Source: Glandiceps talaboti (lineage: Eukaryota > Hemichordata > Enteropneusta > Spengelidae). From it: a DNA stretch of 64,000 nucleotides. Of this stretch, positions 1 to 12,650 are shown piece after piece. The DNA is taken from assembly GCF_964340395.1 (NCBI RefSeq), contig NC_135564.1:16136957-16200956 (forward strand), read 5' to 3'. A program made the translations under genes and the position numbers. Under the pieces are notes generated by a model. It had not been told where the DNA came from. It searched no databases and was given only the letters and a program-made list of their open reading frames with translations. The first letter of the stretch is position 1. Every line of letters starts with the position of its first letter.

Positions 1-170
1 GTAAGCTTATTCGGCGGCCATATTAGATTTTATAGTGTAGGCTTATTTTTGACCCATACTTAAATTATTTGCATTATGACCTGCGATTTTATTTCTTGAT
101 TCCAACCGAAAATTTGTAGGACCTTACTTAAATAAAGTTATAGCAAAAGTTTAAGATTTTTATCAGCGCG
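1..170 (+). repeat. Dispersed repeat, copy 1 (CGGCGGCCATATT family)
   Basis: The segment TTCGGCGGCCATATTRGATT at 10-29 recurs at 5014-5033. Both copies are followed by diverged but alignable sequence (TTATTGATT.., AAAAGTTTA..). It is an old interspersed repeat truncated by the window start. Confidence 0.45.
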
Positions 171-1030
171 GGCATACGCCAACACTGCTATAGCAGCACA
201 TTTTGATGCTGTCTGTATTAATGAATTATGTTGCACTGTTCGATTAATGAAACTTGTCACAAACTAGCAAACCCTTTCTCCGAACAAAATATGACACCCT
301 GAAAGTACACAGCAGAGTGTTATCACAGACTATCATGTTGATGTCTTCCATGCTGAGGCAATAATGTTGAATTTTCCAGAGAGGCAATCAAATGGGAAGT
401 GCACTTTTCGTTATGCAGTAGTTATTACATCGACCATTTTTGGATAATTTCCGTTAAAAGTATGAATACTGTGTTTTGACATCTGCTCTTTACATGTATT
501 AAGAACCTGTAATCCGTGAAATTAGGATGGACGCCTGTCTGCACGATTCTTTGTATAGCTGTATATTTACATCTTATCTCTGGAAAATTCTATTTTTCTA
601 CCGAGCAATCATTTCTAAATAGTATGGCAAACAAATTTGTCGTCGAATGGTATAATTTGGTTTTATTACAATCAACAGTATATGTAATTTGAATCTAAAT
701 GCATGTTTTCACGAAAATATACTACACAGCTTGTTCCATTTTCAGGCAAAGATCTTCAACAATCAACTGTTGTAATAAAAGAATGTCAATGTTTCAAATT
801 TCAAAAATTGCATTTTTTCTGTGTCCGATATAGCTAGGATATTAGAATATTGTATTGTTCACAGTGTTGCAGTTCACGTACTAGGACCGATTTAGTTTTT
901 TACAGTATTATATTGCGGCGTCTGATCAAAATTCGTGTTTGGATGACATTCGATATTTTTTGTTTCGTAGCCTGAGCGTGTGTTATTCTGAGATACAACC
1001 TAATTAAGTTTGATTGATTTTGAATTTACA

Positions 1031-1240
1031 CAAATTTAATTTTGAGTAATAAAGTACAATCATTTATGTTCACTAAGCCAATTTTAATTGTGAATAATGA
1101 CATGTAAGCCCTTATGTTAATTAAGCCAAATTAAATTTTGATTAATGACATGTAAGGAATTATGTTAATTAAGCCAAATTTAATTGTGATTAATGACATG
1201 TAAGCAATTATGTTAATTAAGTCAAAATCATTTAACTTAA
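1031..1240 (+). repeat. 48-bp tandem minisatellite, about four copies
   Basis: Three clear units start at 1075, 1123 and 1171, each beginning AAGCCAA and containing TAATGACATGTAAG and TTATGTTAATT. A partial unit starts at 1219 and a diverged one precedes 1075. Confidence 0.85.
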
Positions 1241-2631
1241 TATCTAGTGTCCGGTCCATGAAATAAAAATCTGTAACTGTTGCAGAAGGAAAACTCAAAC
1301 TAATTCTCATTTAAAAGCAAAAAAAGAGAAAATAATCAGCTGGACACCATACAACTTTTTAAAATAGATTTGTTCACAGTGTTGCAGTTCACAAAATAAT
1401 CTCTGTTGGAAAATAAGATTGTCAATTTTCTTGAAAATAAGATTGTGGATTTTTAGATTGAATTTTGTTTGTTCGAAAGTACCAGGAACAGGTTTTTATA
1501 TGGCAACGTTTGCAGATATTTCTAAAAACGTTTACTTTCAGGGACATTAGTCCACGAGGACGTTTAGCAATAATGGTAGTTGTAATGATTTTATTTAATG
1601 ATCCAAATCTGTCATTTTCGAAAACTTAATGTAGAATCATCAAGGTAGTGTCGTAGAATACAATGTCACCTATCAGTCTGTTATCTTCTGAACCCGAAAG
1701 ATTGATTCAATATTCAAACCATTTGTCCAGTTCAAAAGATTTTAAAGGGACATTTATCTTGTGTAAAGTGGCCTTCTGTAGGTCAAAATAGCCATATTCT
1801 AGTCTTAAAGAGAGAAAGAGAGTAAACGCATGATTGGTATAATGCAGACCTTGTATTTATGCAATCATTTCAGAAGATAACTATTATTTTCTTCGAGCAT
1901 GCTCCTTGTACGACGATGAGAAGAAAAAATACACCCAATAGAATTCATAACCGAGCTAAATTTTAATAAGTTTATAAGACTGATGAGAACAAACGAACCT
2001 ACTCTTCTGACATCATTATGTAGATTTGTATACAATGCATTTAAAAAAAGAGAAAGCGACAGTTACACGAGAAATGACGTAATACTAGTATTCACTTGAA
2101 CTATAAGCTATGTGACTTTGACTTTGATTTATTTGCATATCTCCTAAGTTTTATTTGGACCTGGAGGCCTTGTAAAGCAATAAACATGTTATCTATCATT
2201 TTAGCTAAATATCATTCATAGTTATCAATTTCATTATACCCTTGTATAGTGTTTGAAAAATAATATCACCGTGCCTTCTCAGAAGCTTTCTGTCAGAATT
2301 GAATAATAATACTTCAAAGGGGAAAAGACACCAAATTACCAATAGATGAAAAAGTTTGGTAAAGTATACATTTATATACCAAATAATTAGGTACTTCTTA
2401 GCAGAAGAAGAAGGTAATGTTCACAAGGGATTCGGGTTAATGACGCAATAAAATTGCATGTAATGATAGCACGGAGATGATCAGTCGTAAATAGACGTTA
2501 GAACTAGAAACATCGTTAGTCAATCGGTAATAATAACCCAAGGGCGTTGTTCTTTGCAAAGATGAAATTTTGTAGTGATGTCGCCTTCAAGCGAAAAACA
2601 TGAATCTTTTGAAGGAGAGTGACAGACAGCC

Positions 2632-2643
2632 AGCTAGCCAGCC

Positions 2644-2710
<67 letters not shown>

Positions 2711-2744
2711 TACTGATTATATAAAGGGGACGGACGGTCGGTCG

Positions 2745-2778
<34 letters not shown>

Positions 2779-2780
2779 GA
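2632..2780 (+). repeat. (GACA)n microsatellite in two blocks
   Basis: About 18 GACA units run from 2643 to 2711, interrupted by a unique stretch containing GGTCGGTCGG, then more GACA units to about 2778. ORFs reading QTDRQTDR or CLSVCLSV here are artefacts. Confidence 0.95.
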
Positions 2781-2924
2781 CGTGATCACAATGATGGTGT
2801 TTGAAGGAATGTACTCACCCCATCGTTCTCGCCCCAAGTAAATACAGTGCATTTTTAGCTAACTGATAACTACTGAATACAACTCTTTTGGAAGCAATTT
2901 GATAATATACCCTGTTGTGCGCAC

Positions 2925-3345
2925 TAGAATAACTAACGACAACTATGTGCTTCCAACAATGGCTTGTCAACTTCCACTAACGATAACACAACAAAATACA
3001 ACAATAAAACAACGGATATTAAACCATGCACGAGCCAGGTTCAACGAAAAATATGGAATATATAGTCAGGTCGTTCTACGTCACGACAACGCGCATCTAT
3101 GTCAAGACAACGTGTGTCTACGTCATTGGTTCTGCTCTATTCGAAATATGAGTCAAAACGCTCAAAATTCCCATTACTTTCCCCGACTTTGTTTTTATAT
3201 TACTAGCGATGGTATAATCATGTTATTCCCAAATATTGTTCTTCATTTAGCTGAAAAATACTCGTGACCTAAGGGTTGTCACTACGGCCCCTTAGTTCAC
3301 TCGTATTTCCCTTGGCTGAACGAAGAAATATCAACAGCTACACAT
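2925..3345 (+). repeat. Dispersed repeat family 'ACGACAACGCG', copy 1
   Basis: It shares CATGCACGA-CCAGGTTCA, CGTCACGACAACGCG, CTACGTCATTGGTTCTGCT and CGTATTTCCCTTGGCTGAACGAAG with copies near 12.4, 50.5 and 63.7 kb. The 122-codon ORF here lies entirely within the repeat and is not a credible gene. Confidence 0.7.
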
Positions 3346-3845
3346 TGCAACAGAGTACAATACATGTTAGTACAAACATTTTCTAATCCAAGAGACAACA
3401 TCATGAAGAAGGTTTATTAGTATTTTACAAACATAGGAATAACCAGGGGCAAATTCTGAGTATTTGGCAAAATTATCTCAACAACTCTACGTTCTTCCAT
3501 CACATTCTTTTGTTTATGATCAGATAAAAATGAATTCAATGTCGCTGATATAATCGACCTATCTAAAGTATCTCGTTGTAGTTCAATTTTCGTTGTTGAA
3601 GGATAAAGTGCATCATTAACCATGTTGTTGAAAGGCTTACTATTGTGGTTCCTATGATAAAACCATTTGATGATACATGGTCTGAATTTATTCACCACTG
3701 ATAATAAACGACCAAATGTGCTTTTGAAATTGCATGGATTATCTCTTTGCACATCTTAAATGCATGGTAACAGTGAGTGTTATGGTACTTTTGTGTTCTA
3801 CACATTGTCAAATATTGTTAAAGTCGTATCTTTTACGTAACCTAT

Positions 3846-4020
3846 TATGTATGTATGTATGTATGTATGTATGTATGTATGTATGTATGTATGTATGTAT
3901 GTATGTATGGTATGCATGTATATATGTTTGTGTATGCATGTCTGTATTGAGAGCATGTGTCTGTATCTGTCTGTGTGTCTGTGTCTGTGTCTGTGTCTGT
4001 GTATGTGTATGTTTATGTTT
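3846..4020 (+). repeat. (TATG)n followed by (GTCT/GTGT)n microsatellite
   Basis: About 16 TATG units at 3846-3909 are followed by degenerate TG-rich and CTGTGT repeats to 4020. Confidence 0.93.
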
Positions 4021-4600
4021 CTGTTTCTGAGTCTCCCTAAGTGCTTGTTGCGTGTATATCAAAGTATGGCTGAGTTTCAGAAAGAATTAGTGGGAATTGG
4101 TAGGAACAGAAAAAATATCTGCTTTCTGTCATGTAATTATTGGCACAAGTATGCAAATTAGCTTGTGTGTTACACAGATGAATTGCCGCCATTGTACAAT
4201 GTAATTACAGATAGATATATATTAATCTATATAAAAGATATATTAAGCACCATCAAATGAGTATATATCATGTGTATACTATCGAAGATCGTCATATCTA
4301 ATCTACCCATGAATATTTCTCTACTATAAACCATGTTCTTTACAAACCACCAGGGAGTGGTGTTTCTTTACCTTACAGAAAGCTGGTATTGATAGGTTTA
4401 TATGTTTCCTCGGGTGCTAGATATTCAACGTGCAATATAAAAATATTACGAGCATGCTGTTGTGTTTTTGTACCAAATGTTAATAAATATGTGTTTACAT
4501 GAAGGGTTGGGCAATGAATCAAGCATTATGTTGCATTAGCAGTCAGAGATGATAGTCACCAAACTGTCACCACAAGCAGTACTGGTTAGTCAAAGCTTCA

Positions 4601-4792
4601 ATAACAGTAACAAATAAATTTAAACTTTGTACTGCACCAAAATACTTGGATAATTCCTAGCTTTCAACCTGAGTCCCAAGGTCTTCTTCAGTGGTTTGAA
4701 GTCACGTGTTTTTGCGCATGCGTGCCTTCAAAATAAGTATTCAAGTTTGGTGCTGTACAAAGTTTGAATTTATGTGTTACTATTAATCTGCA
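4601..4792. mobile_element. Palindromic (foldback) element, about 190 bp
   Basis: The left arm 4601-4650 (…AACTTTGTACTGCACCAAA…) and right arm 4741-4792 (…TTTGGTGCTGTACAAAGTT…) are inverted copies about 50 bp long with few mismatches. The centre holds CAAGGTCTTCTTCAGTGG and a CACGTG site. This is the structure of a short MITE or foldback element; no coding capacity. Confidence 0.65.
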
Positions 4793-5011
4793 CAGGTACC
4801 TCTTCACCATAACATTAATAAGAGTACATAATTATTAAGGTAAAATGTGGATAAATTTCGGTAAAAATCAAAGTTCTTCAATTCGCTCCAACATTTGCTA
4901 TATGCCATACGAAAGCTTCTTCCTGGTAATTTTGAAATAATAAAAAAGAAATTTGTGATTCCCTGTCTTGTTTTCAAGGCAATCGTCAATCTTTTACCTT
5001 CCCATAACACA

Positions 5012-5180
5012 GTATTCGGCGGCCATATTGGATTCTGAAGTATAATTTTGGTTGCTATTTCAAATATTTGAGCGGTGACGCCAGATTTTGTTTATTGATT
5101 TTAACTGAGAATAAGATTGAGGTTTCCAAAACAAATTATCAGCAAAAAGTTTATAAAGAGTCTATTTCCAAGGTGCATTC
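5012..5180 (+). repeat. Dispersed repeat, copy 2 (CGGCGGCCATATT family)
   Basis: This is related to the first 170 bases of the window in the same orientation. It shares the opening 20-mer and later scattered blocks such as ATTGATTTTAACTGA / TTGATTCCAACCGA. Confidence 0.45.
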
Positions 5181-6289
5181 AATATTACTAAACTGTTGAT
5201 TGACGAAATCGAAGGATGACAATAGAAAGGGTTTCCTGTGCATGACAAACACAATTCGATTTGCTCATATCAACAATGTTGTAAGCTATCAATATAGTAA
5301 TGTTCAATATATCTGTTCTCTTTAGATTATTTTTTATAATACAGTTGTGATTACTCATTATAGCATTTTGTATCATTTTGTGTATACAACCTTGATTTTA
5401 TTTCTGAACTCAACCATCTGCACACTAAAATGATGTTTTTTAATAATGAAATCTCATTGAATTTCAATTTGGCCTCCATTCCACTGCCCACTCAATATTG
5501 AGACCGATTTACCCACTCCCCACCACTACACCGGTTGTGCTATCCATTATACAAAAGAATATTTTGAAGTACACAATAGGTGTCCCTCACCACAATCCCA
5601 CTGCATCAAAATCAGGACTTCTTGGACGCAATTCTTCCTTTTCTGCTCCCCTCCTGCTACCGATCGAAAGCAAATTGCCCGCTCACCAAAACAATGCGTT
5701 AAGACCAGCTTTTTGCAAGAACAACTCCGTTGAGTGCACCTGAAGCATCTTGAAGAGACTTATATTTACTCACAAGGAGCTTTACAGAAATGCATGAACA
5801 CAGACTATGGCATGTACCATCATGTAGGTGGCAGTTAATATAGATACATGTGTATATGGAGATATTGAGACAAAGCCTAGTGCAATTATTACGAGGATGA
5901 ACTACACAAAGTAACAACACTTTTGTGTCTATCTTTGTTAGCTGAAAGCTCGCACTCCACTGAGCAGTATATTTCGTGTCTTTATAGGTCACATTCTTTG
6001 TACGATGTAATTTACATTTTATAATTTTTCAATTAGCTATTAAACTTTAAGAATGATTTATGTAAATGTTGACCTAAATGTAAGACATGTACACCAATTA
6101 GAAAACAAATTAAAGTGGTTTCATTTCCTCGATAATGTACATTTACTCGCAAACTAATATCCAACAACTTAATATATCCTTACTTTGTCAATAGTCTTTT
6201 GAAAGTGTTTATTAGTGCATAGAGGCTAAAAAAAAATAATTTTCTCTAATGAGTGCAATTATGTCTTCATCGTATGTAGTAAACTGCTC

Positions 6290-6664
6290 ATCAACATAAA
6301 CTACTTAAATAAATTTCGTGCACCCTTTTCTCTTGCAATCTCCTTTTTTCAAAGTGGCTGTTAATTTCAAATGTTTTAGCAGCAAAATAGCAGAACTGTC
6401 TCTATCGGAGAGCGAGAATTTGAACATGTATACTTGTTGTCTGGTCATAATGAAAATAACACTTTTCACTTCCTTGATCCTATGAAAAGAAAAATGATCT
6501 CTTTAACAGGCGAAGTAAATTAATTGTCACCATTTACTACTTCAACAACTTTTACGCGCCCTTTCTCTTGCAATATCTTTTTTGAAAATGTTTAATTTCA
6601 AATATTTTAGCAGCATATATATAACTGTCTCTATCAGAGAGCGAAAATTTGAACATGTATACTA
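6290..6664 (+). repeat. Tandem duplication, about 236-bp unit, two copies
   Basis: The block GCACCCTTTTCTCTTGCAAT (from 6320) recurs as GCGCCCTTTCTCTTGCAAT (from 6556). Both copies end with AACTGTCTCTATC-GAGAGCGA-AATTTGAACATGTATACT. The copies are diverged, so the duplication is old. Confidence 0.75.
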
Positions 6665-6922
6665 CTTTGCACTGGGCAATTCCTGTGCATAACCAATGTT
6701 AGAGTTATTTTGGACAGATTTATTGGAATGACCAGGTAAAATATTTGTGAAGGTGATTTCCGTTGCGAGTCTCAAACGAAGAAGCGGGTCTCATGTGAAA
6801 TAATACTGTTAAGTGTTAGTACGAGTGTATATCCATTCAAAATTGAGAAATCGAAAACAATAAACGTCTCGTCTTCAATCAATAAGTAATGCTTTGGAGT
6901 TATGTTGGCAGACTATATATAC

Positions 6923-7228
<306 letters not shown>

Positions 7229-7312
<84 letters not shown>
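7229..7312 (+). repeat. (TA)n microsatellite
   Basis: Forty-two uninterrupted AT/TA units directly abut copy A of the hammerhead repeat. Confidence 0.98.
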
Positions 7313-7314
<2 letters not shown>

Positions 7315-8582
7315 CTGTTTTTCAACGTTAAAGAATGGCGAAGGCAACGTTGTGAACCACTATTTGGAACTCAGAGCACTTATGTGAAATCAAAGTGACA
7401 GCTCACCCACCATCGCTTTAAAATACTACTTTACCTTCCCATAGCTCACCACACTTTTACTTAAGACGTAGGCCTCCGTATTAATAGGTCGCCAAATTCT
7501 AATTTGATTTTTTGTTATACTATCAGTATCGATATCTCATGGAAAATAACGAGGGAGTTGAAAAAGACATTTCCATGACAACGTCACTTTTTTGTGATGA
7601 AAGTTTTAACAGTTACCGTCATGCGAGTATCGTTAATTGTTCACAAATAAGTAATATGCGATCAAAAGTACAATCTGACATAGTTGCATTCGTGGTGGCT
7701 TTAGACTTTTAGTAAAAGGTTCCAAAACATGTATTCAGTATTTGATGAAGTATTATCTCTAAGTATGTGTACATGCTGTCTGTCATTGAGACTATACGGT
7801 TCCTTACATGATTTACGTTGTATAGCAACCACTTTTCTACAATGATGTGAGGTAAAAAGTTATCCACTACCAAATTACCCTATAATCTTTGACCTTAGCT
7901 GAAATACGTCACTCGCGATCGGTGAAACTACTTCAACAAATTAACCAGTGTATTTGAGATCAACAGTTGATTGGAATACGAACAGACTTATTAGATGTCA
8001 GAAGTGCAGGTTTTGAGTAGAAATTGCGAACAAGTTTTAGAGCTTACGGGGTTCTGTGTTTTAACAGTCTTGTCTCATATTGCCTAGTAATGAACGATGG
8101 ATCTTTGGTCTATATAGCCATATTGGTGCCATGAAGGCAAAGCACCGTGTCTCTTAGGTATACTTTATACATTTCCAGCTACTCAGAGAGGAGCTAGCGA
8201 CGTTGAAAGTAAAGCTCTTGGGTTTAGAAGACTATATGGTGTTTCGATGGGAATTGATGATTTATTATAGGTACAGATATTGATTTCAGAAAGTAGTTTG
8301 TTCTTATCTAGTTGGTATATAAATATCGACTTTTCTAAAACATTTCTTGACTATTATTGTTCTGGTTTTTAGTAGCATGACAAATTAACAGATATATAGT
8401 CACAAACATCTGTTAAGGTTTGCACGAAAACATTGAATAATTTCAAAGCCTTCCACAATTATATAGAAAAATAAGTTTGATTTCTTTTTCTTTTTATTTG
8501 AAAATCGAAATGTTGTTGGGAACAACACTATTCAAACAGACTTTAATACTCTGATTTGAAATGAGTACATGGTTGTTTGATT

Positions 8583-8705
8583 GGTTTTAGTTGGTTAGTT
8601 GGTTGGTTTTTGGGTTGGTTGATTTGTTTAGTTAGTTGGTTGGTTGGCTGGTTGGTTGGTTGGTTGGTTGGTTGGTTGGTTGGTTGGTTGGTTAGTTACT
8701 TGGTT
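8583..8705 (+). repeat. (GGTT)n microsatellite
   Basis: Degenerate GGTT/AGTT units are followed by about 14 perfect GGTT units at 8635-8692. Confidence 0.93.
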
Positions 8706-9884
8706 GATGTCTCATGCAAATTGGGGGTTTGATATTTCGATAATCAGATACATATTGATAATTTGCCGATCTTTCGGTTGTGCGTTTACTTGGTTAACAA
8801 TTCGCAGGTCGTAAAATAAAGTCTTTTGATTGGTTAACTAGGTGATTGACTACAAGAGGTATTGAGATTTTTTAGATTTGCTGTTTTTAAATAAATGGTT
8901 GGTATTACAGCACACACCGTTATTTGAACAAAAACCTAAATGACACTTGATTTAGGAAAGACTACTAAATATCTTGCTGTATACAGTAATTGAAGTGATT
9001 GGTAATCGTTTACAAATTACTGATACTAGCATATTGGCGACAAATTCCACAGTGCTAAATATACCATTTTAGGATTTCGCACCGAGTGTGTCAAATCGCC
9101 CCAATTTTCGTTCTTACGGCGTCATGCCAAATGTCAAGCATTTCCTGAGAAACATTGTTAATACAGGCTACGTTCTAGGCTAATTAAAGTTGTTAACTAT
9201 TTATAGCCAACACGGATAGTGGTTGCAATGAGTGTTATTGAGTGGAAATTCCCAAATGTGTCCTATCATGACAGTAGTTTGTGTCATCTTTTGAGTAATG
9301 ACTCCCCTCGGTACCATAAAGTTATCGATAGTTAGGACAATCAACATGCAAAGCAGTTGGATTTACATCTTCCAGCTGATGAGGTCATCACGATAATTCC
9401 CCCTTTTTCTAGTTCCTAAGGTGATTAGTTTGAAGGCAAATCCATTTCAAGATACGTTATTGTCCGTAAATAATGGATAGTTATGTTACAAAGCATGAGC
9501 CTTAACGACAGCATTGACAGTATAAAACTTCTTTTTTTACAGTAATGTCATATCCACAGACCATCGCAATTCGTGACGATTTTATGAAGTTCTACTAACT
9601 TAGGGAGCTCAAAATATACGAGCGTGAAAAGATGTATGGAATGTTCAAATTTCCACAATGACGAAAACCATTACGTCTTCAACTGAATAAAAACTTGCAA
9701 AAACGTGAAAATACCACCCAATACTTTCGTGTAATGTAAATGGATTCGCTAGGACTGTCTTTATATTTCAACCTTGTACTACACGCACATAATTTGCATG
9801 ATCATGACGTTTTATAATTTAATGTACAAACCTTAATTTAACAGCACTTTAAACAAAAATGCCCAGTGTCACTAAACGCAGATA

Positions 9885-9900
9885 CAGCGCGCGCGCGCGG
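9885..9900 (+). repeat. Short (GC)n tract
   Basis: CAGCGCGCGCGCGCGG gives six GC steps in otherwise AT-rich DNA, a possible Z-DNA-forming site. Confidence 0.7.
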
Positions 9901-9990
9901 ATTTGGCGTACTTACTTATCCTTAAATGTTTAATGTAGGTGCAAATTTTTAATGTTTACGTAAAGTGGAGACTATTCTAATAAACACCTT

Positions 9991-10222
9991 TATGCCATAT
10001 ACGGTCAATCGTTATGCCATATATGGTCAAGTGTACTGCCATATTAAAGTGGTGTTCCATATATGGTCAAGTATTATGCCACATATGGTCAAGCTCTATG
10101 CCATATGTGGAAAGGTTTTAAGCTATATTTGATTAAGTGTAATGCCATATACGGTCAATCGTTATACCATATATGGTCAGGTGTTTTAGGCCACTATATG
10201 GTCAAGTACTATATGGTCAATG
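9991..10222 (+). repeat. 22-bp satellite of CArG-like boxes
   Basis: Units start at 9995, 10017, 10039, 10057, 10079, 10101, 10123, 10145, 10167 and 10191, mostly 22 bp apart. The consensus is CCATATATGGTCAAGTGT plus four variable bases. Three units (10017, 10057, 10167) contain CCATATATGG, a perfect CC(A/T)6GG box; others differ by one base. Confidence 0.88.
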
Positions 10223-10753
10223 ACACAACCTCGTAGAGACAAGTATCTTATCAGTATTAAAATTGTAAACGTCCGGGTTTACCTCACTATGCCTCACATC
10301 TCTAACATTTTGTAGGCCAAAACTGTCACCGGTAATGCGCCACCCTACTAGCAGAAAATTGTAATTCTAGACTTAACAAAAATCTCCTTCCCCAATCATC
10401 TACTGTACCATCGTACCAAAACATCAAGTGAACGTGTAGCATCATTGGACGGTTTTGTAGAAAGTGAAACGTAATTAACGATGGATTAAAACTTCAGTTG
10501 CTTTAACATTCTGTTCAGATAGATAGATATATCAAATCGAGGGATTATTTATTTAAAATATGCACTTCCATAAATCCTATAATTTGTTAACAAACCTTCA
10601 TTCTGACAAACGATTGATAATGTGACCGATGCAGTCTCGGCACATCAAAGACTGTTGTCACTGGGATTATAGTCTTGTATCACGACTTTCGAAAGATAAA
10701 TTACCCCCAAATGTTGTCATCGTATTTATTGCGTTATATAAAATCTGCTGAAG

Positions 10754-10767
10754 GGGGGGGGGGGGGT
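10754..10767 (+). repeat. Poly-G tract
   Basis: A run of about 13 G residues, isolated in AT-rich sequence. Confidence 0.9.
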
Positions 10768-11059
10768 TAAATTCTGAATTCACCATAATCATAAATAAAA
10801 TTCCGAACTTCAGAGTATCACATATTGAATGTAAATTCTTTGTAAATCGAGAATGAATGTTAATGGCCTCTTAGGTTGATAATTATAAATTACAACGTCC
10901 ACTCACAGAGTTAACCATTTTTTGGAAGGGAATCCCAAGATAATCTTCATGATTGTTAGTCGAATTCAAACTTAAAGACGCAGAGATCAGATACATCACG
11001 ATATGGGTGAGGAGATACAGTATTTAATAATAGTATGCATTTTAATGACTTTGTCGAAC

Positions 11060-11073
11060 ACACACACAGACAG

Positions 11074-11104
<31 letters not shown>

Positions 11105-11267
11105 AACAAACAAACAAACAAACAAACACAAACAAACAAACACGCATGCATGCACACACGCGCACACACACATGCATACATACATGCATACATACATACA
11201 TACATACATACATACATACATACATACATGCATACATACATACAACATACATACATACATACATACA

Positions 11268-11296
<29 letters not shown>
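11060..11296 (+). repeat. Compound (CA)n-(AAAC)n-(CATA)n microsatellite
   Basis: Three blocks run in series: CA repeats to 11099, CAAA repeats to about 11140, then CATA/CATG repeats to 11294. Long ORFs on both strands here are repeat translations. Confidence 0.96.
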
Positions 11297-11298
<2 letters not shown>

Positions 11299-12384
11299 TA
11301 AGTTAAGGTATTTTGAAATTGACAATGTCGATTACTCTCTATTAGGAATCACTGCTGAATCAACAATGTTCGTGTAGATTTTCTTCGTTTTAACTAGTAA
11401 TAGATAATGATGTTTACTTTACGATAACTTGCAGTTGACTGCGTTTCGTTTTGATAGACTGAGAAGTCCAGACATAAAAAGTAGATGAGATTGATATTCT
11501 CATGGTACATAATTGATTAGAAATGGCTGTTAGATGAGGCATAAAAAAAAATCACATTAGGTAATCACATACAAGGGAATCTCGCTTATGCTATACACCC
11601 TTTTATAGTTGCCTTTAGCAGACAAACTGCGCACGGTAAAGCGGTATTGTATAGTGCAATTAGTTATTCAAAAGCATGCCTACAGGGAGCACAAGGCGCC
11701 AAAAAAGACGACCTTGACAAAGTCCAAAAGGCATAACTTATTACGCTAATTATTTTCTTGTTCGATCTTCAAAATTGCTCCTGGCAACAATAGTCGAAAG
11801 CGTCTTTGGCAGCACTCCAGTATCGATGAAGTTGTGGGTGGTAAAGGTATCCACACGCTAAAATGTTTATCAGTGTGGAAAAATACGAGAAATACAGTAT
11901 CAATTTTTCATTGACTTAATCTTTCGGTATTTCGAGTTTGAAGTCAATTAGATGTGTGAATTCTACTGTAGATTCGAAGTAACAGATCTAGATCATCAAC
12001 CATCGACGAACTCACAGCTTTATCCAGTGTTCGTTCATGCCCCCCCCCCCCCGCCGCCACATGATTTCAAAGAATTCATCATAAATTGAACTTTATCCTA
12101 TACCTTGTTTATACTACATGCAAGCCAAATTGCATGTGTTCGAACAGAAAATATGGAATCTATTCCCTGGCTGTTCTATTTTGCACACACTTATAGTATC
12201 CTCAAATAAACATTCAACCATCAAGCATGGCCCTAATGACTTAAACATCCACATATATCCATATCTGTACATATGTGAATAAAGTGTCATACCGTAGTAA
12301 GCATTCAAACAGCAAACACTGTCTCCTGTGTCAACCCACTCACACAAATATAATATACACATCCATCTAAAAGACTTTACAACT

Positions 12385-12650
12385 CTGGCCGGTGCGTATC
12401 TACATCATTGGTTATGCGGTGCGCGAAGTCCAAACCTTCCATACCGTCATTATTTTTCACACTTTTTCAGAAATTACGCTTGTGCTGATAATAGTGTTCC
12501 ATAACATTTGTTTTCATTCTGCCGAAAAACACTCGCGACATAGGGGTTTTATCGGTACAAGTCAAAGACGAGCAGTTACAAGGCTGCCTATATATTATTC
12601 GTATTTCCCTCGGATGAACAAAGAAAAATATTGAGGAACGCTATCTAGTT
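12385..12650 (+). repeat. Dispersed repeat family 'ACGACAACGCG', copy 2
   Basis: It shares CGTATCTACATCATTGGTT, the Y-RCACTCGCGACATAGGG region, CGTATTTCCCTCGGATGAAC and GAAAAATATTGAGGAA with the copies near 3.1, 50.6 and 63.8 kb. Confidence 0.6.

Noticed and set aside
2619-2804. Tetranucleotide arrays considered as CRISPR-like arrays
   Set aside because: Units are 4 bp without spacers, in animal nuclear DNA; they are ordinary microsatellites.
2899-3267. 122-codon ORF near the left end
   Set aside because: It lies inside a four-copy dispersed repeat and the other copies do not preserve the frame.
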